DNA of 64,000 nucleotides from an uncultured Dehalococcoidia bacterium (lineage in GTDB: Bacteria; Chloroflexota; Dehalococcoidia; Dehalococcoidales; UBA1222): positions 1-64,000 of the forward strand of contig CAIMVG010000010.1 in NCBI GenBank assembly GCA_903844845.1, read 5' to 3'. Each line of letters opens with the position of its first letter. Position 1 is the stretch's first letter. A model generated the notes under the pieces. It saw only the letters and a program-made list of their open reading frames with translations, was not told the DNA's origin and did no database searches. This document shows positions 34,972-45,616 of the stretch, piece after piece. The translations under genes were made by a program, and so were the position numbers.

Positions 34972-37900
34972 TTATTCTAATAACAAAAGCCCATCAACCA
35001 TCTTGAGCAAGATTTTGATATCAAACGGCTTGACTATGTAGGGCAGCTCGTTTGTATCAAGAAAAGCCTTTGCATTGTCATCCGAGACATCAGCGGTAAT
35101 GAAGATGAACCTGCCCGCGAGTTCAGGCCTCCTCGATTTGATATCGTTGTAGATATCAATCCCGCTAATGCCAGGCATCCGGATATCCATGAGAACAGCA
35201 TCATAAAGCGTGCTGTCAAGCATCTCACAGGCCGCCGTAGAGTCTGAGACAACGTCAACCCTGTATCCCTCTCTTGAGAGTACAGCCTTCACCAGGCTTG
35301 TTATCGCCTCCTCGTCGTCAACTACGATGATACGGCCAGATTTGACCTTCATTGCCGATGCCGTATCCGATGAAGAATCCCCGTCTGTATTTTCGGGGGA
35401 ACAATTTATGGGGAGAATCACAGTGAATGTCGCGCCTTTACCGGGTTCGCTCTCCACTTCAATCGTCCCGTTATGTTCCAGAATGATAGAACGCGTTACA
35501 GACAGCCCGAGGCCCGTGCCTTCACCCACCCCCTTGGTAGTGAAGAACGGATTAAACACCTTCTCCCTGGTGTCCCGGGTCATGCCGGCCCCGTCATCCT
35601 TGAACGAGATGCGCACGCGGTCACCCGCCTTCTCCGTGGCGATGGTCAAGTTCCCCCTGCCATGCGACTGCTTCATAGAGTATTCGGCGTTGACGATTAA
35701 GTTGAGGAACACCTGCTGCATCTGCCCGGCGTCGGCCACCACGCAATGCAAATCGGGATCGAAATGCTTAACGACTTCTATGTTGGCTGTTTTCAGAACG
35801 TAGCTCCTGAGGTCCAGCGTGGCCTCGATGAGCTCATTGATGTTGACGCAGGATTTTTTGGGTTTGGTCTGCCGGCTGAATGTAAGCATGCGCTTGACGA
35901 TTTCTTTCACCCTGGCGCTGCCCGCGCTGATCCTCTGTATATCCTCTTTGACGTCTGCCGGAAGATCCTGCCTCTCTGCCAGGAGCTCAGAGAAGCCGAT
36001 GACTCCCGTGAGGGGGTTGTTGATCTCGTGAGCGATGCCGGCCGCCATCTCGCCGACGGCCGCCAGGCGGCTGGAGCTCTCGGCTTTCTCACGGAGCTTT
36101 TGTTGTTCGGCTTCGGCATTCTTATAGTCGGTGATGTCGGTAAACAAGGCAACATTGGCAACGTGGTGCCCCGAACTGTCCTTTAATGGAGTAGCATTCA
36201 CCATTACCCAGCGGTTCGCTCCGCCTTTGTTCTTAATCTCAAACTCATTGGATAACAAACCATACTGGCTTAATGCCGATCTCATGGGTTCTGCCGGAGC
36301 ACTATCAAGCATTAACCCGGCGTCCACTTTGCCTATCAATTCATCAATAGAATACCCGGTAATCTCCGCCATCCGCTTGTTGGCAAAGGTGATAACGCCG
36401 TCCAGCCCGGTCGTGATGATACCTTCGGCTGCCGTATCGACGATGCTGCGGTATCTTTCTTCGCTGGCTAACAACTCATCCTCAGCCCGCTTGCGAGCAG
36501 TGATATCCCTGGCAATAGTGGATGCCCCTATGGTCTTCCCGGTACCGTCCTTCATCGGAGATATGGAGAGGGATACATCGATCACGGTGCCATCTTTTTT
36601 GAGGCGCTGCGTTTCGAAATGCGTAAAGACTTCTCCCCGGCTGATACCCTGCAGAATACCAGGTACCTCGTCATGTTTCTGGGCAGGCGACAGGATGGAG
36701 ATTGGTTGTCCCACCATTTCAAGAGCAGTATAGCCATAGAGATTTTCGGCGCCTTTATTCCACGAGGTCACAATGCCCGCCAGGTCCTTGGATATAATGG
36801 CGTCCTCGGAACTCCCCACGATGGTGGCAAAGTAACGATTCGTTTTTTCGCTCTCGCGCAAGGCTATTTCGGCCTTCTTGCGTTCGGTGATGTCCTGCCA
36901 GATGGCCTGATAGATGATGCGATCAGACACTTTTATCGTCTGTGCAAATACATAGACATCACGGATTTCGCCCTGTTTGGTACGATGGCGCGTCTCAAAA
37001 TCAGCCCTGCCGCTTTGCAAAACGAAACCGACACGTGCCCGAGTTTCCTCCGGGGTTTCGATAACATCGATATCGTAGAGGCTTAAGCGGGAAAACTCCT
37101 CGTGTGAATAGCCCAACTGTTCGTGAGCCGTCTTGTTGAATTCCAGAATGCGCATGGTTTCCGTGTCAATTATTACGATACCCAAGGGAGTCTGCTCAAA
37201 CAGCGCCCTGCGCCGTTCTGTTTCCTCATACAGAGTCGCTTCGCTAGTTTGCAGAGCCCGGGCAACCCGATTGCGCTCGGTGACGTCTAACGAAACCCCT
37301 CCGAGAAGAGGTTCCAGGCCCGGCCTTGCTATGAGAAATTTTTGGGTTTCGTAATAGTGCAAAGTACCATCGAGGTGGGGAATGCTTTCCTCGATTTTCT
37401 GGTAGCCTGACGCCATCACGCACATATCGTCAGCCAATAGTTTAGCTCCGAATTCATCCGGAAAAACCTCGAACATGGTTTTTCCCAGCCACTGAGAAGC
37501 GCCTAACGCGTCATCCATATATTTGTTAACAAACAAAGCATGCCCTTCACTATCTTTTAAAAAGACGATGGCGGGTAAATGTTCCATGAACGAAGAAAAT
37601 CTGTGTTCGCTCTCACTCAGGGCCAACTCAGCCTGCTTGCGCCTGGTGATGTCGTGCAGGAAAACAATAAAATACCCACCCTCAGACGGATGGTATTGGA
37701 CACTGACTTCGATTTCGAACGGGCTCCCGTTTTTACGCCGATGCCTGGATTCAAAACGACTTTCACCGTTTTTCATAAGCTCCCGGATGCGACGAAGGCT
37801 GGCTTCCTGTGTTTCGTTGATATTAAGGTCCGAGATGTGCATGCCAAGCAATTCTTGCGTGCCGTAACCGCTCATACTGCAGTAGGTCTCATTAACTTCC

Positions 37901-38919
37901 CTGATAAACCCTTTTTCGTCAACCCGTAAATATCCGTCCATGCTGGTCCGTATGATATCCCTATGGCGTTCTTCGCTCTTTCGCAGTTTACCTTCAGCCT
38001 GCTTGCGATCTGTGATATCCAGCATGACAGTCAGCATGAATTGCTGCCCGTCGTTGTTTATCAATACGCCGGAGAAGAGGCCTGTAAGCAGTCGCCCATT
38101 CTTGTGGCGAACATACAGTTCGCAATCTTCGACGTGGCCATCCCTTTGAAGTTGTTCCCCAAGTTTGGCCTGCTGAACCGAGTCTGGAAACAAATCCAGT
38201 TCGATGCTGGTTTTACCGATAACATCCTCACGGCAATAGCCCATGGTAGTAAGAAATGCTGCGTTCACGTCGAGGAATTTCATTTCCGGAATCGAGCTAA
38301 TCGCCATCAGGGCGGGGTTGTTGCGGAAGGAACTCTCGAAGCGCTGCCGCGCATCAATAACACCGCTGATGTCGCTCAGGGCGACCCGTGCAACCTGTGT
38401 GCCCTCGGCATTCAGTAGGACCACAGCCGTCATGTGCACCCAGAACACCTTCCTGTCCGTTTTCACCATGCGCAGGTCGAAATCCTGCTTGCCGTCACCC
38501 GCAAAAAGGTGCTTCCGCTGCAAATAATAGGCGTCTTGATCTTCTTTGAAGATGAACCGCGAAAAGGGAGATTTAACAACCTCACTTTTCGAAACACCCA
38601 ACATGGCAGATGCCGTGAAGTTGGCTTCCAGAATAAGACCCTCTTCGGTAACGGTAAGGTATCCCACCGGCGCCTTGTCATAGAGGTCGAAGTAGCGCTC
38701 CCGGGCGGTGTCCAGTTCCAGCTGGGCCCGCCGCAATTCCTCGTTCTGCATCTCGAGTTCTATCTGGTGTACTCCAAGCTCGTGGAGAGCGGCCTGACTT
38801 TCTTCGACCGAAAGCGGCTTATCCGGCTTTTGCGGCAGACCGGCTTTCGCGGCAAATTTCTCTTCTGCCTGCCGGCGGAGGGTGGCGGCGTCGCCCGGCT
38901 TGTTGCTTTTAGTGGTCAA
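34972..38919 (-). CDS. Hybrid histidine kinase with seven PAS domains and C-terminal receiver
   Basis: 1315 residues from a TTG with GGGAGGTG upstream; its first bases overlap the stop of the CheB-CheR-PAS gene (TTGA). After a helical N-terminus come seven PAS units, about 75-185, 190-310, 315-440, 440-560, 565-690, 690-815 and 815-940, most closed by DIT.RK.AE. HisKA has AAGIAHEINNPLTGVIGF; the HATPase has NLIVNAEYS, DDGAGM and GTGLGLSV. The receiver (about 1190-1310) has VLMDIRMPG. No membrane helices are seen. Linkage to a CheB/CheR fusion suggests a chemosensory-type cytosolic pathway. Confidence 0.93.
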   Translation of the reverse strand: MTTKSNKPGDAATLRRQAEEKFAAKAGLPQKPDKPLSVEESQAALHELGVHQIELEMQNEELRRAQLELDTARERYFDLYDKAPVGYLTVTEEGLILEANFTASAMLGVSKSEVVKSPFSRFIFKEDQDAYYLQRKHLFAGDGKQDFDLRMVKTDRKVFWVHMTAVVLLNAEGTQVARVALSDISGVIDARQRFESSFRNNPALMAISSIPEMKFLDVNAAFLTTMGYCREDVIGKTSIELDLFPDSVQQAKLGEQLQRDGHVEDCELYVRHKNGRLLTGLFSGVLINNDGQQFMLTVMLDITDRKQAEGKLRKSEERHRDIIRTSMDGYLRVDEKGFIREVNETYCSMSGYGTQELLGMHISDLNINETQEASLRRIRELMKNGESRFESRHRRKNGSPFEIEVSVQYHPSEGGYFIVFLHDITRRKQAELALSESEHRFSSFMEHLPAIVFLKDSEGHALFVNKYMDDALGASQWLGKTMFEVFPDEFGAKLLADDMCVMASGYQKIEESIPHLDGTLHYYETQKFLIARPGLEPLLGGVSLDVTERNRVARALQTSEATLYEETERRRALFEQTPLGIVIIDTETMRILEFNKTAHEQLGYSHEEFSRLSLYDIDVIETPEETRARVGFVLQSGRADFETRHRTKQGEIRDVYVFAQTIKVSDRIIYQAIWQDITERKKAEIALRESEKTNRYFATIVGSSEDAIISKDLAGIVTSWNKGAENLYGYTALEMVGQPISILSPAQKHDEVPGILQGISRGEVFTHFETQRLKKDGTVIDVSLSISPMKDGTGKTIGASTIARDITARKRAEDELLASEERYRSIVDTAAEGIITTGLDGVITFANKRMAEITGYSIDELIGKVDAGLMLDSAPAEPMRSALSQYGLLSNEFEIKNKGGANRWVMVNATPLKDSSGHHVANVALFTDITDYKNAEAEQQKLREKAESSSRLAAVGEMAAGIAHEINNPLTGVIGFSELLAERQDLPADVKEDIQRISAGSARVKEIVKRMLTFSRQTKPKKSCVNINELIEATLDLRSYVLKTANIEVVKHFDPDLHCVVADAGQMQQVFLNLIVNAEYSMKQSHGRGNLTIATEKAGDRVRISFKDDGAGMTRDTREKVFNPFFTTKGVGEGTGLGLSVTRSIILEHNGTIEVESEPGKGATFTVILPINCSPENTDGDSSSDTASAMKVKSGRIIVVDDEEAITSLVKAVLSREGYRVDVVSDSTAACEMLDSTLYDAVLMDIRMPGISGIDIYNDIKSRRPELAGRFIFITADVSDDNAKAFLDTNELPYIVKPFDIKILLKMVDGLLLLE

Positions 38920-41900
38920 TCTGCACCTCCCTTTGGAGTTACTTTGGCAACCTCCCGCTCGGTGGTGGCGATTGCATATAACTTCCCTGCCTTGTCCATC
39001 AGTGCAGTAGAGATAATAGAAACATCGATAGACTTACCCGCCTTTGTCAATCTCAGGGTATTGTAAGGCTCCAAGATGCTGGACTGACTGAGCCTGCGCA
39101 ATTTGTCCAGCGCACTCTCCCGCTGGTCCTGCGGGATACGATCACGCACATTCATGGAAAGCGCCTCGGCTTCGGTCCAGCCATAAATCCTCTCAGCCCC
39201 CGGATTCCAGGCAATTATACGGCCCTCCAGGTCCTGCACCGTTATGGCATCGTGCGAATCGCGCACCACTACAGCCAGGCGGAGTTCATCGTTGGCTTTG
39301 CGAAGGGACTCCCGCGCCAACTTCATCTCCGTGATGTCCACAAAAGTAATCACCACCCCCTCGATGACATTGGATGTCGTGCGGTAAGGCATGATGTGCA
39401 TAGCATAATACTCGCCCCCGGTTGTCTGAACCTCCAAATCCCTGGGGATGAGGGTATCCAGCACACCCTGAACGTCCCGCGTGAGTGCATCGTAGCCAAC
39501 GAGGTTGGAAACGATATGGGAAACCGGCCTACCCACGTCGCTTGAGATAAAATTGATAATCTTGGCGGCACCGGGAGTGAAACGAAGGATACGCAGGTGA
39601 TGGTCCACAAAAACGGTAGCGATACCGGTCCCCGACAACAGGTTGTTCATGTCGTCATTGACCCGCGACAGATCATTCACCTTGGTTTGCAATTCAGCGT
39701 TCACCGTAGCCAGTTCCTCGTTAACAGACTGAAGCTCCTCTTTGGAAGTCTCGAGTTCCTCGTTGGTAGACTGTAGTTCCTCGTTGACCGACTGCATCTC
39801 TTCGTTGGAAGACTTGAGCTCCTCGTTGGAGGTCTCCAGTTCTTCATTGGCTGTTTTGAGGTATTCTTCTTTGGTCCTGAGTTCGAGCTGAAGCGCTTCG
39901 ATCCGCTTTGCAGCCAGTCCGGCCTTCGGCTCAACGTTTTTATCGGCCCCATGCGCTATGCCGACATGCTCTTTCTCTGCGGCGCTGCCGTGAGCCGACT
40001 CGAGCACAACCAGGTACATAGCGGCGTCAGGCGCGGCGACAGCACCAGCCGATACCGGGCGCACGATGAGGTTAACGGTGGAGAAATCCCCGTTGGTTTT
40101 AACCCGCAGGCCCGGGGAGATAACAGCCTCTTTGCTGACATGCGCCCTGTGAAGGGCATTGGTCAGATCAGGCCTCAACCCCTCCCGTGCCATCCTGAGA
40201 ATGTTACTGACTCCGGCTTCTCCCGACGCAGGCTCCAGGTACATCCCGGTACGGCCATGCAGGTATAAAATGTCACCCTGCGAGTTAACCAGAGCCGCGG
40301 AGAGGGCCCCTTCTTTAAGCAACGATTGTTCAGTAAGCTGGCGCAGGTCTATTTTGGCGGAATAATCGACCTTTCTGGGCAAAGCGGTGTCAACCGCTGA
40401 AAAAGGGTTCACAAAACGGCTCATGCCCATGATATGGGCAGAGACAAACATTTCCTTGCGCCTGTAAATCTTTGACTTACGCTCCACTACGGAGAAAAGG
40501 TCACCGAAGTCACCAACACTTTCCGATGTGCCCAGAAAGAGATAACCCCCCGGGTTAAGCGCATAGTGGAACATCGGGATGAGCTTCCTCTGCAGTTCCC
40601 CGTCCATGTATATCATGACATTACGGCAACAGATGAGATCTAGCTTGGAGAAGGGCGGGTCCTTGGTCACGTTTTGCTCCGAGAAAACCAGCATGTCACG
40701 AACCGCCTTGTGCACACGGAAAAAATTGCCGTCGGAGTCAGCGGAGAAATAACGCGCCAGGCGCTCCGGGGAAACATCCGCGGTGATGCTGGACGGATAT
40801 TTGCCGGCCCGGGCCACGCCGATGGCCTGGCTGTCGATATCAGTAGCAAAAATCTGCACTTTGAAACTCCGCTTTATGGCCTCCTGATATTCGGCAAGCA
40901 GGATAGCCAGGGAATAGGCCTCCTCGCCGGTGGAGCAACCAGCCGACCAGAGGCGAATAGTAGAATCGGCAGCCTTGCCGGCAAAGAGTTTGGGAATAAC
41001 CTCTTCCTCGAGTACCTTGAAGGCCCCGGGGTCACGGAAGAAGTTAGTCACGCCTATCAGTAGATCGGCGAAAAGAGCAGCCGCTTCGTCAGGTTCGCGA
41101 TGCAGATATTTAACGTAATCTTCCATGGTTTCAATCTGGTGAACCACCATGCGGCGCTTGATACGCCGCAGAATGGTGTTGAGTTTGTACATAGAAAAAT
41201 CATGCCCGGTCTGGGAACGCAGGAGGATAAATATCTTCCTGAGTGCACCTTCGGCTTTGGGCACAGAGGTTCCGTATACCATCGATGAACCGTCTGAAGT
41301 ATGGGCCCAATACGATATGAGCTTAGCAGCCATCTCTGCCGGAGGCAGTTCGTAGTCCACCATGCCCGTTGCAATGGCGCTGGTCGGCATACCGTTATAC
41401 TCGGCCGTCGCGGGGCTCTGCACCATCACCATGCCCCCTTCGCCCTTGATAGCCCTTACACCCAGCGTGCCGTCACTGCCGGTACCGGACAGAATGATGC
41501 CGATGGCCCGCTCGTGCTGGTCCTGGGCCAGGGAACGGAAGAAGAAATCTATGGGCAGGCGCAGTCCGCGGGGGGCCGAAGGTTCCAGCAGATTGAGTGT
41601 TCCGTTTATGAAGGCCATGTCCCGGGCGGGCGGTATGATATAGGTAGTGTTGGGCTGGACCACCATACCGTCTTCCACTTCAACCACCTGCATGCGAGTA
41701 TAGCGCCGGACAAGGTCTGTGAGGATGCTCTTGTGGTTGGGATCCAGATGCTGGACCACCACGAAAGCCATCCCGGGATCGATATCTTTGGGCATGCCGG
41801 AAAAAAAGGCCTCGAAGGCCGCCAGCCCGCCTGCCGACGCACCTATGCCGACTATGGGAAAAAGCTTGCCTGCAGGTTCCTCAGGTGCTTCGCCAAGGTG

Positions 41901-42002
41901 GGGAATTGCGGAAACTGCGGCTGAAGCAGAGGGCTCCGCAGGAGTTGGGGGGGGCTGCGGCCGAGCCCTGGTTTTACGAACCATTGCCTTCTTTTCCATC
42001 AT
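38916..42002 (-). CDS. CheB-CheR-PAS fusion protein
   Basis: About 1028 residues from ATG 42002, chosen for GGAGG six bases upstream (a TTG at 42026 is poorer). A CheB methylesterase domain (about 45-235) has the catalytic trio in GASAGG, QHLDP and GTGSDG. A CheR methyltransferase domain (about 250-525) has TNFFRDP and SAGCSTGEEAYS. A long coiled coil of NEEL..SNEEL heptads (about 705-770) precedes two PAS domains (about 780-890 and 900-1010). The usual substrates would be chemoreceptor glutamates, but none is encoded here. It is co-translated with the hybrid kinase. Confidence 0.93.
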   Translation of the reverse strand: MMEKKAMVRKTRARPQPPPTPAEPSASAAVSAIPHLGEAPEEPAGKLFPIVGIGASAGGLAAFEAFFSGMPKDIDPGMAFVVVQHLDPNHKSILTDLVRRYTRMQVVEVEDGMVVQPNTTYIIPPARDMAFINGTLNLLEPSAPRGLRLPIDFFFRSLAQDQHERAIGIILSGTGSDGTLGVRAIKGEGGMVMVQSPATAEYNGMPTSAIATGMVDYELPPAEMAAKLISYWAHTSDGSSMVYGTSVPKAEGALRKIFILLRSQTGHDFSMYKLNTILRRIKRRMVVHQIETMEDYVKYLHREPDEAAALFADLLIGVTNFFRDPGAFKVLEEEVIPKLFAGKAADSTIRLWSAGCSTGEEAYSLAILLAEYQEAIKRSFKVQIFATDIDSQAIGVARAGKYPSSITADVSPERLARYFSADSDGNFFRVHKAVRDMLVFSEQNVTKDPPFSKLDLICCRNVMIYMDGELQRKLIPMFHYALNPGGYLFLGTSESVGDFGDLFSVVERKSKIYRRKEMFVSAHIMGMSRFVNPFSAVDTALPRKVDYSAKIDLRQLTEQSLLKEGALSAALVNSQGDILYLHGRTGMYLEPASGEAGVSNILRMAREGLRPDLTNALHRAHVSKEAVISPGLRVKTNGDFSTVNLIVRPVSAGAVAAPDAAMYLVVLESAHGSAAEKEHVGIAHGADKNVEPKAGLAAKRIEALQLELRTKEEYLKTANEELETSNEELKSSNEEMQSVNEELQSTNEELETSKEELQSVNEELATVNAELQTKVNDLSRVNDDMNNLLSGTGIATVFVDHHLRILRFTPGAAKIINFISSDVGRPVSHIVSNLVGYDALTRDVQGVLDTLIPRDLEVQTTGGEYYAMHIMPYRTTSNVIEGVVITFVDITEMKLARESLRKANDELRLAVVVRDSHDAITVQDLEGRIIAWNPGAERIYGWTEAEALSMNVRDRIPQDQRESALDKLRRLSQSSILEPYNTLRLTKAGKSIDVSIISTALMDKAGKLYAIATTEREVAKVTPKGGAD

Positions 42003-42348
42003 CACACCCTCCGGAGGCCATCTCAAAAGAGATACCGGTTAAAAACGACTTGAAGAAGTTTAAGCGGAACTTGACCGCAATAGTATAACACGTGAAGCAA
42101 TCCTATCGGCGCAAACGGCGGGCACCTGCCCGAACTTCTAGATCTGAATGGCTTTTCGCCTGACAGCGAAATACTTGCCGAAGCGGGAGTAACTAGTGAA
42201 CCGATAATCCCCAGTTAATCCATATGTGCGGGCGTATTTTATATTGCGAATAGGCAGCATCAATGCTACTATTGCCGTAATTAACGTTAGGGTTATGTTC
42301 ACTATGGCCAGTAAAAAAGAAGGAATACTACTCCCGGACCAGACGGTG
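42003..42348. other. Spacer between divergent sensor genes
   Basis: No intact gene is seen. A 106-codon minus-strand frame (42138-42458) has one hydrophobic stretch but overlaps the next gene and lacks a ribosome site. The right end carries a decayed gene tail, listed separately. Confidence 0.45.
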
Positions 42349-42417
42349 AAGGTATATACCGTCCCCACCACCATGCGAAATGTTACGCAAGCGACAGCAA
42401 CGGCAGGTGCGGATTGA
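42349..42417 (+). pseudogene. Decayed C-terminal tail of a second CheB-CheR-PAS gene
   Basis: The frame ending at TGA 42415-42417 reads KVYTVPTTMRNVTQATATAGAD, which aligns with the last 22 residues of the CheB-CheR-PAS protein (K.Y...TT.R.V......GAD). Both TGA codons overlap the TTG start of a PAS kinase in the same way. This suggests the kinase gene here once had the same upstream partner, now lost. Confidence 0.45.
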
Positions 42418-44960
42418 CCACCAAAAGCAACAAAGCAAGCGACGCCGCCAAACTGCACCGGCAGGCAGAGGATAAACTAGCGAGGAACGCCGACCTGCCC
42501 AAAAACCCCCTTTCGGCGGAAGAAATCCAGACCGCCCTCCACGAGCTTAAAGTGCACCAGATAGAGCTCGAGATGCAGAACGACGAACTGCGGCGGGCCC
42601 AGCTGGAACTGGACACCGCCCGGGAGCGCTACTTCGACCTCTACGACCTGGCTCCGGTAGGATACTGCACAGTCAGTGACAAGGGCATCGTCCTAGAAGC
42701 CAACCTGACTGTATCTGCACTCTTCGGGGTCAACAGGAACGAACTGGTCAAACAACCCTTCTCGCGTTTCATCTCCAAAGAAGACCAGGACACCTATTAT
42801 CTGCACCATAAACGCCTGTTCGCAGGTGAAGTCAAGCAGGAATTCGACCTGCGCATGCTGAAAACTGACGAGACAGTGTTCTGGGCGCACCTGGCGGCTG
42901 CGGCCGCCCAGGATGCCAAGGGAACAACTGTTTCAAGAGTCATCCTGAGCGATATCACACTACGCAAACAAAGGGAAACGTACAAAGAACTCGGGATGGA
43001 TGTCCTGGGAATATTGCGGCGCGTCGTCAGGGCGTTTAAAACACGGACAGGATTCGACGCGGTGGGGATCCGTTTGCAGCACGGGGAAGACTATCCATAT
43101 ATCGCACAGGAAGGCTTTTCAGAGGAGCATCTATCAACTGAAAACACGCTTCTTGAATGCGTCCACGACGGCGGGGTATGCCACGATAGGGACGGAAAGA
43201 TCAACCTTGAATGTACCTGCGGCCTGGTCATATCGGGCAAAACCGATCCCTCCAACCCTTTCTTCACAGCCGGGGGCAGCTTCTGGACCAACGATTCTTT
43301 CCCGATTTTAAGCATCCCGAGCGACGAGGACCCCAGATATCACCCGCGCAACAGGTGCATACATCAGGGTTATGCTTCCGTAGCCCTGGTGCCCATAAGA
43401 AACAGGGGACGGATAGTGGGCCTCATACAGTGCAACGTCCGGAGCAAGGGGTGTTTTTCCATCGAATCAATAACCCTGTTGGAAGAAATCTCATCGCACA
43501 TCGGAGAAGGGTTCATACGCAGGCTGTCAGACGATAAAGCCCTTGCCAGCGGCGAAGAGCACCGCGTCATTATCCAGACAGCCATGGACGGTTTCTGGAT
43601 GCTGGACGCCCATGGACACATACTGGAAGTCAACGACGCCTACGCCTGCATGAGCGGTTACAGCCAAGAGGAACTGCTGAAGATGAGCATCCCCGACCTC
43701 GATGCCGGAAGCAATGCGGATTCAGTAGCAGCCAGGATGCAAAATATCATCAAAGATGGTCAGGCACGTTTTGAAACGCGGCACAAACGGAAAGACGGCA
43801 GCGTATTCGATATCGAGATCAGCACCCAATACCAACCTGCCGAAGGGGGCCGGTTCGTTGCCTTTCTGCGCGATATCTCAGGCCGCAAACGCCGCGAAGA
43901 TGAACTCAGGGAAAAAGAGGAGAGGCTGCGCCTGCACGCTGAAAACTCCCCCCTCGCAATCGTCGAATGGAACGCCGACCTGGTGGTTACGCGCTGGGCC
44001 GGAACCGCGGAGGCCATGTTCGGCTGGAAAGGCTCAGAAGTCATCGGCAAGACAATCGCAGACATCAACCTGATTTACCCGGCCGATATCCCCAACCAAA
44101 GAATCGTTCTGGCCCAAATCACCGATGGAGTCAGCCGCAGAGTCACCACATCCAACCGCATTCTGACCAAAGACGGGCGCATAATCTGGTGCGAGTTGTA
44201 TCACTCCATCCTTTATGACGCCACCGGTAAAATGAAATCCGTCATGTCGGAGATACAAGACGTGACGGAACACCGGCGGACCGACCTGGCCAAGGACGAG
44301 TTTATCGGCCTGGTATCGCACGAACTCAGGAACCCGCTCACGGTCATCATCGGCTCGGTGCAGACCGCCCTTTCACCGGGCGTCTCGGACGATGAAATCA
44401 GATTCCTGCTCCAAAACGCCTCGGAAGGCGCCCTGTCGATGGACCAGATAATCTCCAACCTGCTGGAGCTGTCACGCTACCAGTCTAACCGGCTGAAATT
44501 ATCATACGCACCGGTAGACTTGCAATCCCTGGCGCGCAAAACCACGGAACAGGTAAAGCTGTTCCACCCCTCAAACCACTACATATTTAACATTGCCGAG
44601 GGGCTTCCCGCTGTAAAAGCCGATCCCGTCAGGATAGAACACATCTTATATAACCTCCTGGACAACGCCGCCAAATACTCATCTCCCAACAGTGAAATAA
44701 CGCTGAAAATCGCCTTCGATCCTTCCGTTGTCACACTGGCAGTCAGCGACCACGGAATAGGCATCCCCGCTGAAAGGACAAGCGAGTTATTCGAACCATT
44801 CCAGAGGCTGGTGGACCAGTCGCAATATACCAAAGGACTGGGGTTGGGGCTGGTGGTTTGCAAACGTCTTGTGGAGGCCCACGGCGGTAAAATCTGGGTG
44901 GAATCAACCTTCGGGGAGGGTTCTACTTTCTATTTCACACTGCCGCTCAAGACCGATTGA
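42414..44960 (+). CDS. Cytosolic histidine kinase, PAS-GAF-PAS-PAS
   Basis: 848 residues from TTG 42414. The first 130 residues are closely similar to those of the seven-PAS hybrid kinase (HQIELEMQN.ELRRAQLELD), which supports the TTG. PAS 1 (about 60-180), a GAF domain (about 190-375) with a Cys-rich insert (CVHDGGVCHD...CTCG), PAS 2 (about 375-500) and PAS 3 (about 505-625) follow. HisKA has VSHELRNPLTVIIG; the HATPase has LLDNAAKYS, DHGIGI and GLGLGLVV. There is no receiver. The cysteines in the GAF domain might bind a metal or heme, which is only a guess. Confidence 0.92.
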   Translation: MTTKSNKASDAAKLHRQAEDKLARNADLPKNPLSAEEIQTALHELKVHQIELEMQNDELRRAQLELDTARERYFDLYDLAPVGYCTVSDKGIVLEANLTVSALFGVNRNELVKQPFSRFISKEDQDTYYLHHKRLFAGEVKQEFDLRMLKTDETVFWAHLAAAAAQDAKGTTVSRVILSDITLRKQRETYKELGMDVLGILRRVVRAFKTRTGFDAVGIRLQHGEDYPYIAQEGFSEEHLSTENTLLECVHDGGVCHDRDGKINLECTCGLVISGKTDPSNPFFTAGGSFWTNDSFPILSIPSDEDPRYHPRNRCIHQGYASVALVPIRNRGRIVGLIQCNVRSKGCFSIESITLLEEISSHIGEGFIRRLSDDKALASGEEHRVIIQTAMDGFWMLDAHGHILEVNDAYACMSGYSQEELLKMSIPDLDAGSNADSVAARMQNIIKDGQARFETRHKRKDGSVFDIEISTQYQPAEGGRFVAFLRDISGRKRREDELREKEERLRLHAENSPLAIVEWNADLVVTRWAGTAEAMFGWKGSEVIGKTIADINLIYPADIPNQRIVLAQITDGVSRRVTTSNRILTKDGRIIWCELYHSILYDATGKMKSVMSEIQDVTEHRRTDLAKDEFIGLVSHELRNPLTVIIGSVQTALSPGVSDDEIRFLLQNASEGALSMDQIISNLLELSRYQSNRLKLSYAPVDLQSLARKTTEQVKLFHPSNHYIFNIAEGLPAVKADPVRIEHILYNLLDNAAKYSSPNSEITLKIAFDPSVVTLAVSDHGIGIPAERTSELFEPFQRLVDQSQYTKGLGLGLVVCKRLVEAHGGKIWVESTFGEGSTFYFTLPLKTD

Positions 44961-45023
44961 ATCCTTCGCCGACTCTCCGACAATAGATCTACCCCGGTAT
45001 GGCGGCGAAACACACTGCGGATT

Positions 45024-45377
45024 TCAGAAAGAAATGACTTTGTCGGCTGCCTTGATCAAGGCAGCCAGTTCACTCATTTTAGATTCGCATGCCCCGCTGA
45101 CAAGAGGCATATTCCGGGCAATGCCGCAGCGGGTCAAACAGGACTTGCACACCTTGACCACAACGCCTTTAGCCATCAATTCAGACAGCATCTTCCCAAG
45201 ATCGGTGTCGTAACCCCCGGGCGAAACGCCCTGCCTGGCAAGGTCAATGGAATCATTCAACAAAAAAATAGACGCACTGTCACCGGCCTCAACGACGGCT
45301 TCCGCCAAACGGAGCGCATTTCTGGCAACGTCTGTCCCGTCATAGGGATTCTTATTTAGGATCAAGAGAAGTTTCAC
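45024..45377 (-). CDS. DsrE-family protein (sulfur relay type)
   Basis: 117 residues: KLLLILNKNPYDGTDVARNALRLA, then SIFLLNDSIDLA, KVCKSCLTRCGI. This is a DsrE/DsrF-like fold; the conserved Cys lies in CKSCLTRC. Such proteins accept or pass persulfide sulfur. It is adjacent to, and divergent from, a YeeE/YedE transporter and a rhodanese, consistent with sulfur or selenium handling. Confidence 0.85.
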   Translation of the reverse strand: MKLLLILNKNPYDGTDVARNALRLAEAVVEAGDSASIFLLNDSIDLARQGVSPGGYDTDLGKMLSELMAKGVVVKVCKSCLTRCGIARNMPLVSGACESKMSELAALIKAADKVISF

Positions 45378-45508
45378 GGCATCACCCCTCCGAATAAAAT
45401 GGCCCTTCCCCGGAGATTTTAAAAGTCAGTTATCGAACCATTATACAGAAATCTCCCTTTCACGGCTATGAAAAGCCAGTCCAGGCTGATGAAAATGTGA
45501 TGAAGTGT

Positions 45509-45514
45509 TATAAT
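45509..45514 (+). promoter_or_regulatory. Candidate -10 (TATAAT) for the YeeE/YedE gene
   Basis: A perfect TATAAT lies about 100 bases before the start codon. No convincing -35 is seen. Confidence 0.3.
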
Positions 45515-45616
45515 TATACGTATATAGAGTTATATTCAACCAGAGAGTTTCGCTAAAACGGAATCATACCATTGCTATCCGAAATGACACCAGAATATAA
45601 TTTTGCCTGATACAGA

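Noticed and set aside
42138-42458. 106-codon minus-strand frame with one hydrophobic helix
   Set aside because: It overlaps the conserved start of the PAS kinase and has no ribosome site; probably a shadow of the decayed gene tail.
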